DNA from: an uncultured beta proteobacterium
Lineage (GTDB): Bacteria; Pseudomonadota; Gammaproteobacteria; Burkholderiales; Burkholderiaceae
Length of the DNA: 32,917 nt
Reading direction: 5' to 3'
Assembly: GCA_903845455.1 (NCBI GenBank)
Contig: CAIMXN010000071.1
Span: 1-32,917 of the forward strand
The stretch's first letter is position 1, and each line of letters starts with the position of its first letter. Position numbers and translations under genes: made by a program. This document shows positions 8,590 through 19,011 of this stretch, one piece after another. A model generated the notes under the pieces. The model saw only the letters and a program-made list of their open reading frames with translations, did no database searches and had not been told where the DNA came from.

Positions 8590-10061
8590 ATTTACTAGCC
8601 TTCTTTCTAGACGAATTTTTTAATTTCAATTTAGCTTGGCTGACCCCGGTTCATGCTGCGATTGTTATTTCATTTTTTATTCGCCTAATTTGGGAGAGAA
8701 GACCTGTAGCCGTTGCTTTTGCGTGGCTCTTAATCGTTATTTTATTACCGCTCATCGGGATTACCTTGTATGTCTTGATTGGTGAGCGCCCTGTGGGGCG
8801 AGGTCTGATGTTAAAAATCGATCGCATGAGTAAAAACTATATTGAGATTACTGACAATATGCGCCAGAGATTTCAGGATGATCGCAAGCAGATTCCTTTG
8901 GAGGGGAGGGCTTTAAGTCTCTTGGCAGAATCAAAAAATGGCTCACCTGCTGTCGCAGGTAACCAGATTGAATTATTTACTGATTCCTTAGAGATATTGC
9001 AAAAGTTCATTGATGCAATTAATGAAGCTAAAAATAGTTTGCATCTTGAGTTTTATATTTGGGCTTTAGGTGGTGACGCTGATCGGGTAGGGGAGGCTCT
9101 CATTGTGGCCTCTAAACGTGGCGTTGTATGTCGCGTCCTGGTGGATTCATTGGGAAGTAAAGATTGGCTTAAATCAAATTGGCCAGCCCGTTTTAGAAAC
9201 GCAGGGATTCAAGTTACTGAAGCACTACCGATTCAAATTGGCAGATTTCAGTTTCGGCGCGCTGATTTACGTCTGCATAGAAAAATCTTTGTGATTGACG
9301 GCGCCGTTGCATGGACAGGCAGTATGAATCTAGTCGATCCACGTACCTTTAAGCAAGATTCTGGGGTGGGTGAATGGGTGGATGCACTGGTGAGAATTGA
9401 GGGGCCAGTAGTTTCTCAATTTGACCTCACCTTTCTTTTTGATTGGAGTGTTGCAACTACTCGTGTCACTCAATTTAATGATCCCGACCCCGAAATCACA
9501 GCTCGAGCTGGGGGAGTATTGGCTCAAGAATTCGCATCAGGTCCTGTTTATCGGGATGATATTCTATATCAGGTATTACTCTCGGCCATCATGGATGCCC
9601 GTGAAGAACTCACTATTACGACGCCTTATTTTGGTCCTGATGATGGTTTGATTCAAGCCTTATTGGCGGCGTCAGGTAGAGGTGTCAAGGTGACTTTAAT
9701 CGTACCCAAGAGAAATGATTCCACCTTGGTTGCTTGGAGTAGCCGCAGTTTCTATGGCGACCTCTTAAGTGCGGGTGTGATTATTGCAGAATTCCACGGT
9801 GGTCTATTGCACACTAAGAGCATGTTGATTGATAAACGTATTGCTATCTTTGGCTCGGTAAATTTTGATCAGCGCAGCTTGCGTTTGAACTTCGAGATTA
9901 GCTTGATTGTGTACAACACAGACTTTTGTGCAAAACTTCAAGAGCTCATTAATTCCTACTTGGCGCGATCCGATATGGTTAGTCTTGAAGCTTGGGAGAA
10001 GCAACCGCGGTGGCGCATTTTGCTAGAAAATGCAGCGCACTTAGCATCGCCACTACTTTAG
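8586..10061 (+). CDS. Cardiolipin synthase, phospholipase D superfamily
   Basis: Two HKD motifs, LHRKIFVIDGAVAWTGSMN and LHTKSMLIDKRIAIFGSVNFD; N-terminal TM helices. Confidence 0.92.
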   Translation: MNLLAFFLDEFFNFNLAWLTPVHAAIVISFFIRLIWERRPVAVAFAWLLIVILLPLIGITLYVLIGERPVGRGLMLKIDRMSKNYIEITDNMRQRFQDDRKQIPLEGRALSLLAESKNGSPAVAGNQIELFTDSLEILQKFIDAINEAKNSLHLEFYIWALGGDADRVGEALIVASKRGVVCRVLVDSLGSKDWLKSNWPARFRNAGIQVTEALPIQIGRFQFRRADLRLHRKIFVIDGAVAWTGSMNLVDPRTFKQDSGVGEWVDALVRIEGPVVSQFDLTFLFDWSVATTRVTQFNDPDPEITARAGGVLAQEFASGPVYRDDILYQVLLSAIMDAREELTITTPYFGPDDGLIQALLAASGRGVKVTLIVPKRNDSTLVAWSSRSFYGDLLSAGVIIAEFHGGLLHTKSMLIDKRIAIFGSVNFDQRSLRLNFEISLIVYNTDFCAKLQELINSYLARSDMVSLEAWEKQPRWRILLENAAHLASPLL

Positions 10062-11287
10062 ATTGCTTTACTACTAGCCATCCCTTGGATTTGCTCTTCA
10101 CTAAGCCCAATCTCAGAGAGGATTTGGTGGGTATGCTCTCCGACTGCTGGTATGGGGTCCATTCGGTAGTCATAACTATCGTTGATGCCCGGTGGTAGTA
10201 GGGCGGGGATAGGGCCTGCAGGTGTATCCACATCAACCCAACGATGACGTGCTTTTAGCTGATCATGTTGCCAAAGCCCAGCCATATCATTCAGGCGTGC
10301 ATTGGCAATTTGTGCTTTGTCTAATTTTGCGATTACTTGCTCAGTAGTGAGTTTGCTAAAACAAGCATCAATAACTGCCAGAAGCTCTTCACGCTTTTCA
10401 TTACGCTTAAAGTTCCCATCAAAGCGTTCATCTTTTCCTAGGGCGACATTATCTAAAACGAGTTCGCAAAAGAGAACCCATTCTCGTTCATTTTGCAGGC
10501 CAAGCATGATAGTGCCGCCATCGCCAGCCTTGAATGGACCATAGGGGTAGATGGTGGCATGAGATGCTCCATTTCTGGGGGGTGGTTCAGCACCATCAAA
10601 AGCGTAATACATTGGAAAACTCATCCATTCGCCTAGTGATTCCAGCATGGAAATATCAATCACTGAGCCTTTACCCGTTTTCCCTCTTTGCAAAAGAGCA
10701 GCAAGAATATTGCTGTATGCATACATGCCTGCAGCAATGTCAGCAATCGAGTTACCTGCTTTGCTGGGGGATTGGGGAGTACCAGTGACTGACAAAAATC
10801 CTGCTTCACTCTGAATCAGTAAATCGTATGCTTTTTTATCGCGGTAAGGACCATCATTTCCGTAGCCAGAGATATCACACAGAATCAGTTTTGGATTATC
10901 TTTTTGCAAGGCTTCTGCTGTAAGACCCATACGAGCTGCCGCACCGGGAGCCAAGTTTTGTACTAAGACATCAGCTGTCTTCAGTAAAGTTTTCAGCGCA
11001 GCCAATGCAGTCGGTTGTTTTAGGTCTAATGTCAAACTTTCCTTAGAGCGATTCACCCAGACAAAATGAGAACACAAGCCTTTGACTTGTTTATCGTAGG
11101 CTCTTGCAAAGTCACCAGCGCCAGGGCGTTCAACCTTAATAACGCGCGCCCCCAAGTCAGCGAGTTGGCGGGTGCAAAAGGGAGCGGCAATGGCGTGCTC
11201 TAAGGAAACAACGGTAATACCATCAAGCGGACGTACTTGTATTGAGGTCATATCTGAGTTTCTCTTAAAACGATCTTGGTAAACCAA
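10058..11287 (-). CDS. Family III (CaiB/BaiF) CoA-transferase
   Basis: GITVVSLEHAIAAPFCTRQLADLGARVIKVERPGAGDFAR; LLIQSEAGFLSVTG. Confidence 0.9.
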   Translation of the reverse strand: MVYQDRFKRNSDMTSIQVRPLDGITVVSLEHAIAAPFCTRQLADLGARVIKVERPGAGDFARAYDKQVKGLCSHFVWVNRSKESLTLDLKQPTALAALKTLLKTADVLVQNLAPGAAARMGLTAEALQKDNPKLILCDISGYGNDGPYRDKKAYDLLIQSEAGFLSVTGTPQSPSKAGNSIADIAAGMYAYSNILAALLQRGKTGKGSVIDISMLESLGEWMSFPMYYAFDGAEPPPRNGASHATIYPYGPFKAGDGGTIMLGLQNEREWVLFCELVLDNVALGKDERFDGNFKRNEKREELLAVIDACFSKLTTEQVIAKLDKAQIANARLNDMAGLWQHDQLKARHRWVDVDTPAGPIPALLPPGINDSYDYRMDPIPAVGEHTHQILSEIGLSEEQIQGMASSKAI

Positions 11288-12434
11288 GAATATGTTCTGC
11301 GATATAGGAGTAAATCAAGTTAGTGGAGATTGGTGCCACCTGATAAAGACGGGTTTCTCTAAATTTTCGTTCGACATCGTATTCGTTAGCAAAACCAAAA
11401 CCACCATGTGTTTGTAAACAAACATTCGCAGCCTCCCACGAGGCTTTCGCGGCAAGATACTTAGCCATATTGGCTTCAGCACCGCAAGGCTGTTGATTAT
11501 CAAAGAGCTCACAGGCTTTAAAGCGCATGAGATTAGCTGCTTCGGTTTCGATAAAAGCATCTGCAATTGGAAATTGGATGCCTTGGTTTTTACCAATTGG
11601 ACGATCAAACACCACACGATCATTTGCATAGCGTCGTGCACGGTCTACAAACCAATAAGCATCGCCAATACATTCGGCTGCGATGAGAACACGCTCTGCA
11701 TTAAGGCCATCCAAGATGTATTTAAAGCCTAAACCTTCTTGGCCGATGAGGTTCTCAGCAGGAATTTCTAAGTTGTCGAAAAAAACTTCATTCGTCTCGT
11801 GATTCACCATATTGGCAATAGGAGAAATCTCCATGCCCTTACCAAGAGAGTCTTTTAGGTTGACGATAAAGATCGACATGCCTTCCGATTTTTTCTTTAC
11901 TTCAGCAAGTGGGGTAGTACGTGCCAGAAGAATCATGAGGTCAGAATGCTGAATGCGTGAGATCCAAACCTTTTGACCATTGACAACGTATTTGTCACCT
12001 TTTTTCACAGCAGTGGTTTTTAGTTTAGTGGTATCTGTTCCAGTAGTTGGTTCGGTCACTGCCATCGTTTGCAGTCTTAATCCACCGGTAGCAATCTTCG
12101 GTAAATAAAACTGCTTCTGTTCATCTGAGCCATGGCGTAGTAAAGTGCCCATGTTGTACATCTGACCATGACATGATCCAGCGTTACCGCCAGAGAAGTT
12201 AATCTCTTCCATAATGACTGAGGCTTCAGCAAGACCTAAACCAGAACCACCATATTCTTCTGGAATCAAAGCAGCTAACCAGCCCGCTTGTGCCATAGCA
12301 TCCACAAAAGTTTCAGGATAGGCGCGCTCGTGATCCACTTTTTGCCAATAAGCGGAGTCAAAACTGCTGCACAGGTCACGTAAGGCCTCGCGCATATCCT
12401 GATATTGATCTGGTTTTGGAATGGGCTGGTTCAT
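11265..12434 (-). CDS. Acyl-CoA dehydrogenase family protein
   Basis: LRLQTMAVTEPTTGTDTTKLKTTA, CLQTHGGFGFANEYDVERKFRETRLYQVAPISTNL. Confidence 0.9.
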   Translation of the reverse strand: MNQPIPKPDQYQDMREALRDLCSSFDSAYWQKVDHERAYPETFVDAMAQAGWLAALIPEEYGGSGLGLAEASVIMEEINFSGGNAGSCHGQMYNMGTLLRHGSDEQKQFYLPKIATGGLRLQTMAVTEPTTGTDTTKLKTTAVKKGDKYVVNGQKVWISRIQHSDLMILLARTTPLAEVKKKSEGMSIFIVNLKDSLGKGMEISPIANMVNHETNEVFFDNLEIPAENLIGQEGLGFKYILDGLNAERVLIAAECIGDAYWFVDRARRYANDRVVFDRPIGKNQGIQFPIADAFIETEAANLMRFKACELFDNQQPCGAEANMAKYLAAKASWEAANVCLQTHGGFGFANEYDVERKFRETRLYQVAPISTNLIYSYIAEHILGLPRSF

Positions 12435-12559
12435 TAGGGTCTCTATTGTTATGATTTAAAGCATATGACGGGTTATTGGGCATAGTTTAAGCAAGTTTTG
12501 AAAATCCGTGAAAATAGCGTATTAAGATAAAAAATTAAACATGAGACTTTGAAAAGAAT

Positions 12560-13765
12560 ATGGATTTAAAGCCCAAGCAGATACTTTCAGGAATCAAAGT
12601 TTTAGAACTAGGGCAATTGATTGCCGGGCCTTTTGCGTCTAAAACCCTAGCCGATTTTGGTGCTGAAATCATTAAGGTCGAATCCCCGGGTGAGGGTGAT
12701 CCTTTACGTAAATGGCGCCTGCTTCATCAGGGTACCTCTGTATGGTGGCAAGCCCACTCGCGTAATAAGCAATCGATTTGCTTAGATTTGCGTGTCAAGG
12801 AAGGGCAAGAAATTGCCCGTCGCTTGGCGCTTGAGGCTGATGTTGTGATTGAGAATTTTCGTCCAGGCACTTTAGAAAAATGGGGTTTGGGTTGGGAGGC
12901 ATTACATCAGGCCAACCCTAAGTTGATCATGTTGCGGATTTCTGGTTATGGGCAAGATGGTCCAAAACGGGATGAGCCAGGTTTTGCAGCGATTGGCGAA
13001 GCCATGGCGGGTCTTCGTTACATCACTGGCCACCCTAATGAGGTGCCTGTAAGAGCGGGCGTATCACTAGGTGACACTGTCGCAGGTTTACATGGTGCCC
13101 TAGGTGTCTTGCTTGCCTTGTACGAGCGTGATGCACGTGGTGGCGAAGGGCAAATGATTGATGTTGCTCTTTATGAGTCCATCTTTAACCTAACCGAAAG
13201 CTTGTTGCCTGAGTACTCTGTCTTTGGGGTTATTCGTCAGCCGGCTGGGGGCGCTTTACCCGGTATCGCTCCATCAAATGCTTACCGCTGTGGTGATGGT
13301 CAGTTTGTCCTAATTGCTGGCAACGGAGATTCCATCTTTAAGCGCTTAATGACTTTAATTGGCCGGCCTGATTTGGGTGATGATCCAAGTCTGGCGCAGA
13401 ACGATGGACGAGCAAAGCGAGTGATAGAAATTGATGCGGTTATCAATACATGGACTGCTACGCTGGGATTAGATGAGGTGTTACAAGGTTTGCTTCAAGC
13501 GCAAGTGCCTTCTGGAAAAATCTACACTGCTAAGGATATCGCTGAAGATCCACATTACCGGGCGCGTGGTGTAATCGCAAGCGTAGAGAGTGCTGATGGT
13601 TTAAGGGTGGAAGTCCCCGGAATTATTCCGAAGCTCTCAAAAAATCCTGGCGCTATTCGTCATCGGGCTCCGACTCTAGGCGAGCACACTGATCAGATTA
13701 TGAAATCTGCCGGTTTAACTGCAGAACAAATCGCCATACTGAAGAAATCCGGGGTTCTTGCTTAA
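12560..13765 (+). CDS. Family III (CaiB/BaiF) CoA-transferase
   Basis: GIKVLELGQLIAGPFASKTLADFGAEIIKVESPGEGDPLRKWR; NKQSICLDLR; LRISGYGQDGP. Confidence 0.92.
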   Translation: MDLKPKQILSGIKVLELGQLIAGPFASKTLADFGAEIIKVESPGEGDPLRKWRLLHQGTSVWWQAHSRNKQSICLDLRVKEGQEIARRLALEADVVIENFRPGTLEKWGLGWEALHQANPKLIMLRISGYGQDGPKRDEPGFAAIGEAMAGLRYITGHPNEVPVRAGVSLGDTVAGLHGALGVLLALYERDARGGEGQMIDVALYESIFNLTESLLPEYSVFGVIRQPAGGALPGIAPSNAYRCGDGQFVLIAGNGDSIFKRLMTLIGRPDLGDDPSLAQNDGRAKRVIEIDAVINTWTATLGLDEVLQGLLQAQVPSGKIYTAKDIAEDPHYRARGVIASVESADGLRVEVPGIIPKLSKNPGAIRHRAPTLGEHTDQIMKSAGLTAEQIAILKKSGVLA

Positions 13766-14268
13766 TGGAGCAAATGTTCGAGCATTTCTTTGGATGGTTT
13801 GGTATGCCATCCATTGGTTTACCAGCAGTCTTTATTAGTGCTTTTATTTCTGCGACTCTATTGCCCATTGGGTCAGAGCCAATTCTGTTTGGTTACATCA
13901 CAGTCAACCCCCAACTTTATTGGGTGGCTATTGGTATTGCCACGATTGGTAATACTTTGGGGGGCATGTTTGACTGGTGGCTGGGTATGCTTGCTCACAA
14001 TAAGCTTGAGTCACTTAAAGGACCTAAAAATGGTCGCGTGAAGGCATGGCTTGAACGGCACGGTCCCAAAGTGCTGCTTTTATCATGGCTACCTGGGCTT
14101 GGTGATCCTTTGTGCTTAGCTGCTGGATGGTTGCGCCTTGCATGGCAACCCTGTTTAATCTATATGTTTTTTGGCAAGCTACTGCGTTACCTCACCATGA
14201 CATGGTTGCTGACCCTGGTGCCTGATAGTGTTTGGCACCAGTTAGGTCATTGGCTCCATCTGATTTAA
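13765..14268 (+). CDS. YqaA/DedA-like small membrane protein
   Basis: FISAFISATLLPIGSEPILFGY...WLPGLGDPLCLAAGWLRL; start overlaps stop of the CoA-transferase (TAATG). Confidence 0.8.
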   Translation: MEQMFEHFFGWFGMPSIGLPAVFISAFISATLLPIGSEPILFGYITVNPQLYWVAIGIATIGNTLGGMFDWWLGMLAHNKLESLKGPKNGRVKAWLERHGPKVLLLSWLPGLGDPLCLAAGWLRLAWQPCLIYMFFGKLLRYLTMTWLLTLVPDSVWHQLGHWLHLI

Positions 14269-14969
14269 ACAGCACAATATTTCTGTTGAATTTCATCATT
14301 CTCTAATAGATTTTGGGCGGTGTCGTGAAACACAATCTCGCCTTGATCCAAGATATAAGCCCTATCTGAAATCTTTAGTGCCTGTTGGACATTTTGTTCA
14401 ACCAGCAAGATCGTGAGACCTTGTTGTTTGAGTTTTAAAAAGAGCTCAAACATTTCCTCTACCAAGACAGGCATGATGCCTTCTGATGGTTCATCCAGCA
14501 AAATAACCTTTGGTTTACCAATCATCGCTCTGGCAATGGCGAGCATTTGTTGCTCACCACCAGACATTGAAGTGCCATCTTGATCGAGGCGCTCTTTAAG
14601 GCGAGGGAAGATCTCAGCTATTTCGTCAACCATGGCGCTAATATCCCCGCGATTCTTTTTGGCGATCACCCCTAGCTCTAGATTTTCCTTGACCGTCAAG
14701 CCAGGGACAATACGACGATCTTCTGGAACATAGGCTAAACCTAGGTGATAGCGCTCATGTGCAGCGAGATCTAAGAAAGAAGTGCCGTCTATAAAGGCGC
14801 TACCTTGACGTTTAGTGAGGAGTCCCATGAGTGAGCGAAGGGTAGTTGTTTTACCAGCACCATTGCGACCCATGAGCGTCACAATCTCCCCTTTATTCAC
14901 TTCAAGCGATACACCTTGCAGGACATGGCTTCTGTCATACCAGGCATTTAAATTGTCTACTCGTAACAT
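14265..14969 (-). CDS. Branched-chain amino acid-type ABC transporter ATP-binding protein, LivF-like
   Basis: MLRVDNLNAWYDRSHVLQGVSLEVNKGEIVTLMGRNGAGKTTTLRSLMGL; LLDEPSEGIMPVLVEEM. The longer ORF to 15089 is an overlapping extension. Confidence 0.9.
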   Translation of the reverse strand: MLRVDNLNAWYDRSHVLQGVSLEVNKGEIVTLMGRNGAGKTTTLRSLMGLLTKRQGSAFIDGTSFLDLAAHERYHLGLAYVPEDRRIVPGLTVKENLELGVIAKKNRGDISAMVDEIAEIFPRLKERLDQDGTSMSGGEQQMLAIARAMIGKPKVILLDEPSEGIMPVLVEEMFELFLKLKQQGLTILLVEQNVQQALKISDRAYILDQGEIVFHDTAQNLLENDEIQQKYCAV

Positions 14970-14994
14970 ATTTAACCTTAATTCCTCAATCTCT

Positions 14995-15762
14995 TTAGCC
15001 TTGGCCAAGGTAGACGCGACGGACTTCCGCATTACTCTGAATTTCTTCAGGAGTTCCTTCTGCCAGAAACTCGCCGTGGTGAAGAACAATAATGCGCTTA
15101 CAAAGCCCCATGATGAGTTTCATCTTGTGCTCAACCAAGATCACCGTTCTCTCGCTCGCTAGAGTACGAATCAGATCCATCATGACCATCGTCTCTTCGG
15201 GGGACATTCCTGCAGTGGGCTCATCTAGCAACAATAGACTGGGATTGCAGGCCAAGGCCATCGCAATTTCTAGTGCGCGCTGCTGGCCATGAGCTAGGTC
15301 ACCCGTTGTTTTATTACATAAGTGTTCTAGATTTACTCTGCGCAAGAGTTGATCGGCTAGTTCAATGGGTTTCTGATAGTTTTGCGCATTACTCAGGAAG
15401 TTATAGCGTGAAGTTTCCATTTGTGCGGCGACACGAACATTTTCATGAACTGAAAGTTGTTTGAAAACATTGGTAATCTGAAAACTTTTAGAGATACCAA
15501 TGCGAGCAAATTCATGTTGTGGAATACCGGTGATGTCTTTACCATTAAACAGAATTTGTCCGCTAGAGGGTGGAAATGCGCCACTCAGCACATTAAAGAA
15601 TGTGCTTTTTCCTGCGCCATTGGGGCCGATGATGGCAGTAATAGTGCCAGGCATAAAGCGTGTCGAAACATTCTGCAATGCCTTGAATTTGCCGAAGTTC
15701 TTGCCGATATTTCGTGCTTCGAGAATGGGGATTTGAGCCATGCTGTCCATCTTATTGGGCAT
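14995..15762 (-). CDS. Branched-chain amino acid-type ABC transporter ATP-binding protein, LivG-like
   Basis: GPNGAGKSTFFNVLSGAFPPSSG; LLLDEPTAGMSPEET; alternative start at 15741 (MAQIPILEARN). Confidence 0.9.
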   Translation of the reverse strand: MPNKMDSMAQIPILEARNIGKNFGKFKALQNVSTRFMPGTITAIIGPNGAGKSTFFNVLSGAFPPSSGQILFNGKDITGIPQHEFARIGISKSFQITNVFKQLSVHENVRVAAQMETSRYNFLSNAQNYQKPIELADQLLRRVNLEHLCNKTTGDLAHGQQRALEIAMALACNPSLLLLDEPTAGMSPEETMVMMDLIRTLASERTVILVEHKMKLIMGLCKRIIVLHHGEFLAEGTPEEIQSNAEVRRVYLGQG

Positions 15763-16714
15763 CCTGATTAATGTGTAGCTTGCTCAGAATAGTTCCCCAA
15801 ATACCTTTTGGGAAAAACAGTACAAAGAACATAAAGACTAGGCCAATCACTGCCATCCAATGTCTGGTGAAGGTGGTGACAACATCCTCTAAATAGAGCA
15901 TCACTGCAGCGCCAATAAATGGTCCGAAGAAAGTACTCATACCACCTAAGATACTCATCATGACTGCCTGACCTGATTGAAGGTAGTGAAGCGAGTCAAT
16001 GGGTACGATAGATAAATGCAGTGCACGTAATGAGCCAGCTAAGCCACAAATAGCTGCCGATAAAATGAATACAAGTAATTTAGTTTTAGTGACATCAAAG
16101 CCACAAGCAGCTGCACGCTTTTCATTTTCACGAATGGCTTCCATGACTGCCCCAAGTGGCGAATTCAGAATCCGAGAAATCAGCCATAGTGCGATCGCTA
16201 CAAAGAAGAGAACGATGTAGTACTTGACCAGGGGGTTGAGAAAATCAACGGGTATGCCGAAGATATTAAAAGTGTCAACCTTGACACCACGCAAACCATT
16301 TTCACCACCAGTCAAACTTTCTGCCTTGTAGAAGATGTAGTAAACGATTTGACCAAGGGCCAGCGTCACCATTGAGAAATAAATGCCACGTGTGCGAATT
16401 GCTAAGAAACCCATAATGAGTCCACCAATAGCGGCACCCACCACTCCAATCAAAATGGCGGCACCCCAGGGTAGCGAGTAATGAACAATGCTGATCCCGG
16501 TGAGATAGCTACCAATGCCTAAAAATGCAGCATGCCCAAACGAGAGTAGGCCCATATAACCAAAGAGCAAGTTAAAGCCCATGGCAAATAAACCAAAGAT
16601 CAGAATATTAATGGCCAATGCTTCATAAGGCATGAAGAAGGGGAAAACCATTAAAAATAAAATACTGGCGTATAAGCGGTGGCGAGCAAGGAATTGAAAA
16701 AAGGCGTTCATCAT
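15752..16714 (-). CDS. Branched-chain amino acid-type ABC permease, LivM-like
   Basis: GYMGLLSFGHAAFLGIGSY; multiple TM; position between LivG- and LivH-like genes. Confidence 0.9.
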   Translation of the reverse strand: MMNAFFQFLARHRLYASILFLMVFPFFMPYEALAINILIFGLFAMGFNLLFGYMGLLSFGHAAFLGIGSYLTGISIVHYSLPWGAAILIGVVGAAIGGLIMGFLAIRTRGIYFSMVTLALGQIVYYIFYKAESLTGGENGLRGVKVDTFNIFGIPVDFLNPLVKYYIVLFFVAIALWLISRILNSPLGAVMEAIRENEKRAAACGFDVTKTKLLVFILSAAICGLAGSLRALHLSIVPIDSLHYLQSGQAVMMSILGGMSTFFGPFIGAAVMLYLEDVVTTFTRHWMAVIGLVFMFFVLFFPKGIWGTILSKLHINQDAQ

Positions 16715-16726
16715 TTGTCTAGGGCC

Positions 16727-17611
16727 TTAACCCATTGCCCCTGCTTTGCCAAATAAACCCTGGGGTCGAATGAGCAGGACAACTGCCATGAGGACGAAGA
16801 TCGAAAGCTCGGCAAGATCTGGAAAGAATAGTGAAGTCATGCTGTAGACCACGCCAACCAAAAGGCCCGCAACTACTGCACCAGCGGGTGAGCCCATGCC
16901 ACCCACTACCGTGACAACAAAAGATTCCGCCAGAATCGGAATGCCCATCTCAGGATTAACTGAACGGGTTGGCGATGCCAAGATACCCGAGAGGCCTGCA
17001 ATTGCACATCCCATACCAAAGACCAAGAGCCATACTTTAGCAATATCCACACCTAAGACTTTGACGATTTCTTGATCAGCAGCGCCAGCTTTAATGATGA
17101 GTCCATAACGCGTCTTTTGAATAAATAGCCAGACTGCAAAAATAATGCATGCCGTGGCAGCAATCAGAAATAAACGATATTTAGGGAAGGTGCCAATACC
17201 AACATCCATAGTGCCACCTAAACCCTCTGGCGTAATGGAAGGAAGGCCTTCGATACCAAAACTGACCCGCATCGCTTCAATGAGAACATAGGAAAGACCG
17301 AAGGTGAGTAATAGTGGATAGTCAATACCGCGACCATAAAGAGGGCGCACTAAGAAACGTTCCGTTACTAGGCCTAGTGCACCGGTAGCCAGTGGAGTCA
17401 GGATGAGACTAAACCAAAAATTACCAGTAATACCTAAGAAGTAGACACCCAGAAATGCGCCGACCATAAAAAATGCGCCATGGGCAAAGTTGACTACATT
17501 GAGCATGCCAAAGATCAGACATAAGCCAAGAGCAAGTAGTGCATAGATGCTACCCAAGGCTATGCCTGTGAGCAGCTGCATGCATAAAAGTTCAAACGAA
17601 AGTCCGGTCAT
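16727..17611 (-). CDS. Branched-chain amino acid-type ABC permease, LivH-like
   Basis: GIALGSIYALLALGLCLIFGMLNVVNFAHGAFFMVGAF; VVGGMGSPAGAVVAGLLVG. Confidence 0.92.
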   Translation of the reverse strand: MTGLSFELLCMQLLTGIALGSIYALLALGLCLIFGMLNVVNFAHGAFFMVGAFLGVYFLGITGNFWFSLILTPLATGALGLVTERFLVRPLYGRGIDYPLLLTFGLSYVLIEAMRVSFGIEGLPSITPEGLGGTMDVGIGTFPKYRLFLIAATACIIFAVWLFIQKTRYGLIIKAGAADQEIVKVLGVDIAKVWLLVFGMGCAIAGLSGILASPTRSVNPEMGIPILAESFVVTVVGGMGSPAGAVVAGLLVGVVYSMTSLFFPDLAELSIFVLMAVVLLIRPQGLFGKAGAMG

Positions 17612-17627
17612 AGAGGTACTCAGAAAA

Positions 17628-17658
17628 ACTCCCCTTAGACCAAGGTCTTCAGGGGAGT
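17628..17658 (-). terminator. Stem-loop with short U-tract between the SBP gene and LivH-like gene (intra-operon terminator/attenuator candidate)
   Basis: Minus strand reads ACTCCCCTgaaGACCttGGTCtaAGGGGAGTttttc: 8+4 bp stem followed by T4-5. Confidence 0.6.
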
Positions 17659-17699
17659 GACTCAGGGCTAATCACATGATCAACCCTGAAATTTCAGGA

Positions 17700-18935
17700 T
17701 TAGGCTTTGTGGCCTAATTCTGCGCAACTGCGCATGTTTTTCTCGGTAGTTGGCTCAATCGTCAAAATCTTAAAGACATCGTACTTGTCTTTCATATCTT
17801 TGGATTTGGACTCTACGATGATGACAGACTGCACAGCTTGGTGGTCGCACTTGCGATAGTATTCCGGACCCTTGTACCAGTCGTACTTGAGGTTCTCCAT
17901 CGCAGAAATCACTTTCATAGTATCTGTAGATTTGGCAATCTTAATGGAAGCGAGCACGCTTTTAATCCCAGCATAGCCTAAGGCACCATAGTCTGATGGG
18001 ACTGAACCGTTATACATTTTTCGGAAAGCATCATTAAATACTTTGGCACTCGGAATCCGATCTTCTAGCCCCCAGTAATAAGAGGTGCCACCCAGAATGC
18101 CTTCAAAGGCTTCGGGGCCACCAGCAAGACGTGAGGTGTAGAGCAGTACAGGGGCAACGATCTTCATATTCGCTTTGAGGCCGAAGTCAGTACATTGCTT
18201 GGCAGCATTAACAAGATCACGACCAAAATTACAGAGCACCAAAATGTCAGGGTTCAAAGCCTTAATACGTGGCAAGAAGGCTGAATAGTCAGAAGCACCT
18301 AGTGGATGGCGAATATCTGCCAAAGTAGTAGCACCCATTTCTTTACCAACGCGTTCAAACGCACGAACCATCTCATGCCCATATGCGTAGTCAGCGGTTA
18401 AGAAGACAATCTTTTTACCGAAGCGCGGAATACTATAGCGCGCAACAGCACCAGCAGTCATTGTCGGATTGAGGGCCTCGTGGAAAGTATAGATGCTCCA
18501 GTCCTTGACTTCATTGATAGCATCAGATTGGCTGATGGAATTAAATAGAACCTTACGCTCTTTACAAACAGCATTGATTGAGAGTTGGGTTGCAGCTGAG
18601 AGCGAACCAACAACATAATTTACCTTGTCTTTTTCAATCAACTCAAGGGTCCGGGTAGCCGCTTCACCGGGATTGAGTTTGTCATCGCGTACTAATAACT
18701 CTGCTTTGCGACCATTAAAGCCACCGGCATCGTTAAATTCTTTGATGGCTAGTTCAGCAGCTTTTACTTGATCTTGGGCTTCAGCTGAGAAGGCGCCAGT
18801 GAGCGGAGTCGGAAAACCAATTTTGATGGTATCGGCTTGGGCGCTTGCACCATTCATCCAGAGTGGTGTGCTTGCTGCAGCCGCTCCTCCAATGAGAATT
18901 TTTCTTCTTGTCTGATTCGTTACTTTTTGTTTCAT
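17700..18935 (-). CDS. ABC transporter substrate-binding protein, branched-chain amino acid/urea type
   Basis: Start MKQKVTNQTRRKILIGGAAAAS after GGAGGA; IKIGFPTPLTGAFSAEAQDQVKAAELAIKEFNDAGGFNGRKAELLVRDDKLNPGEA. Confidence 0.9.
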   Translation of the reverse strand: MKQKVTNQTRRKILIGGAAAASTPLWMNGASAQADTIKIGFPTPLTGAFSAEAQDQVKAAELAIKEFNDAGGFNGRKAELLVRDDKLNPGEAATRTLELIEKDKVNYVVGSLSAATQLSINAVCKERKVLFNSISQSDAINEVKDWSIYTFHEALNPTMTAGAVARYSIPRFGKKIVFLTADYAYGHEMVRAFERVGKEMGATTLADIRHPLGASDYSAFLPRIKALNPDILVLCNFGRDLVNAAKQCTDFGLKANMKIVAPVLLYTSRLAGGPEAFEGILGGTSYYWGLEDRIPSAKVFNDAFRKMYNGSVPSDYGALGYAGIKSVLASIKIAKSTDTMKVISAMENLKYDWYKGPEYYRKCDHQAVQSVIIVESKSKDMKDKYDVFKILTIEPTTEKNMRSCAELGHKA

Positions 18936-19011
18936 GGTATCTCCTCCATATAAAACAGTTAATAAATCTGATACTTTTAGTTGTTTTGTAAATCTTAACT
19001 GAATGCCCAAA

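Noticed and set aside
14970-15089. N-terminal extension of the LivF-like ORF (MFFTTASFWQKELL...)
   Set aside because: It overlaps the 3' end of the LivG-like gene and precedes the conserved start MLRVDNLNAWY; likely a non-translated in-frame extension.
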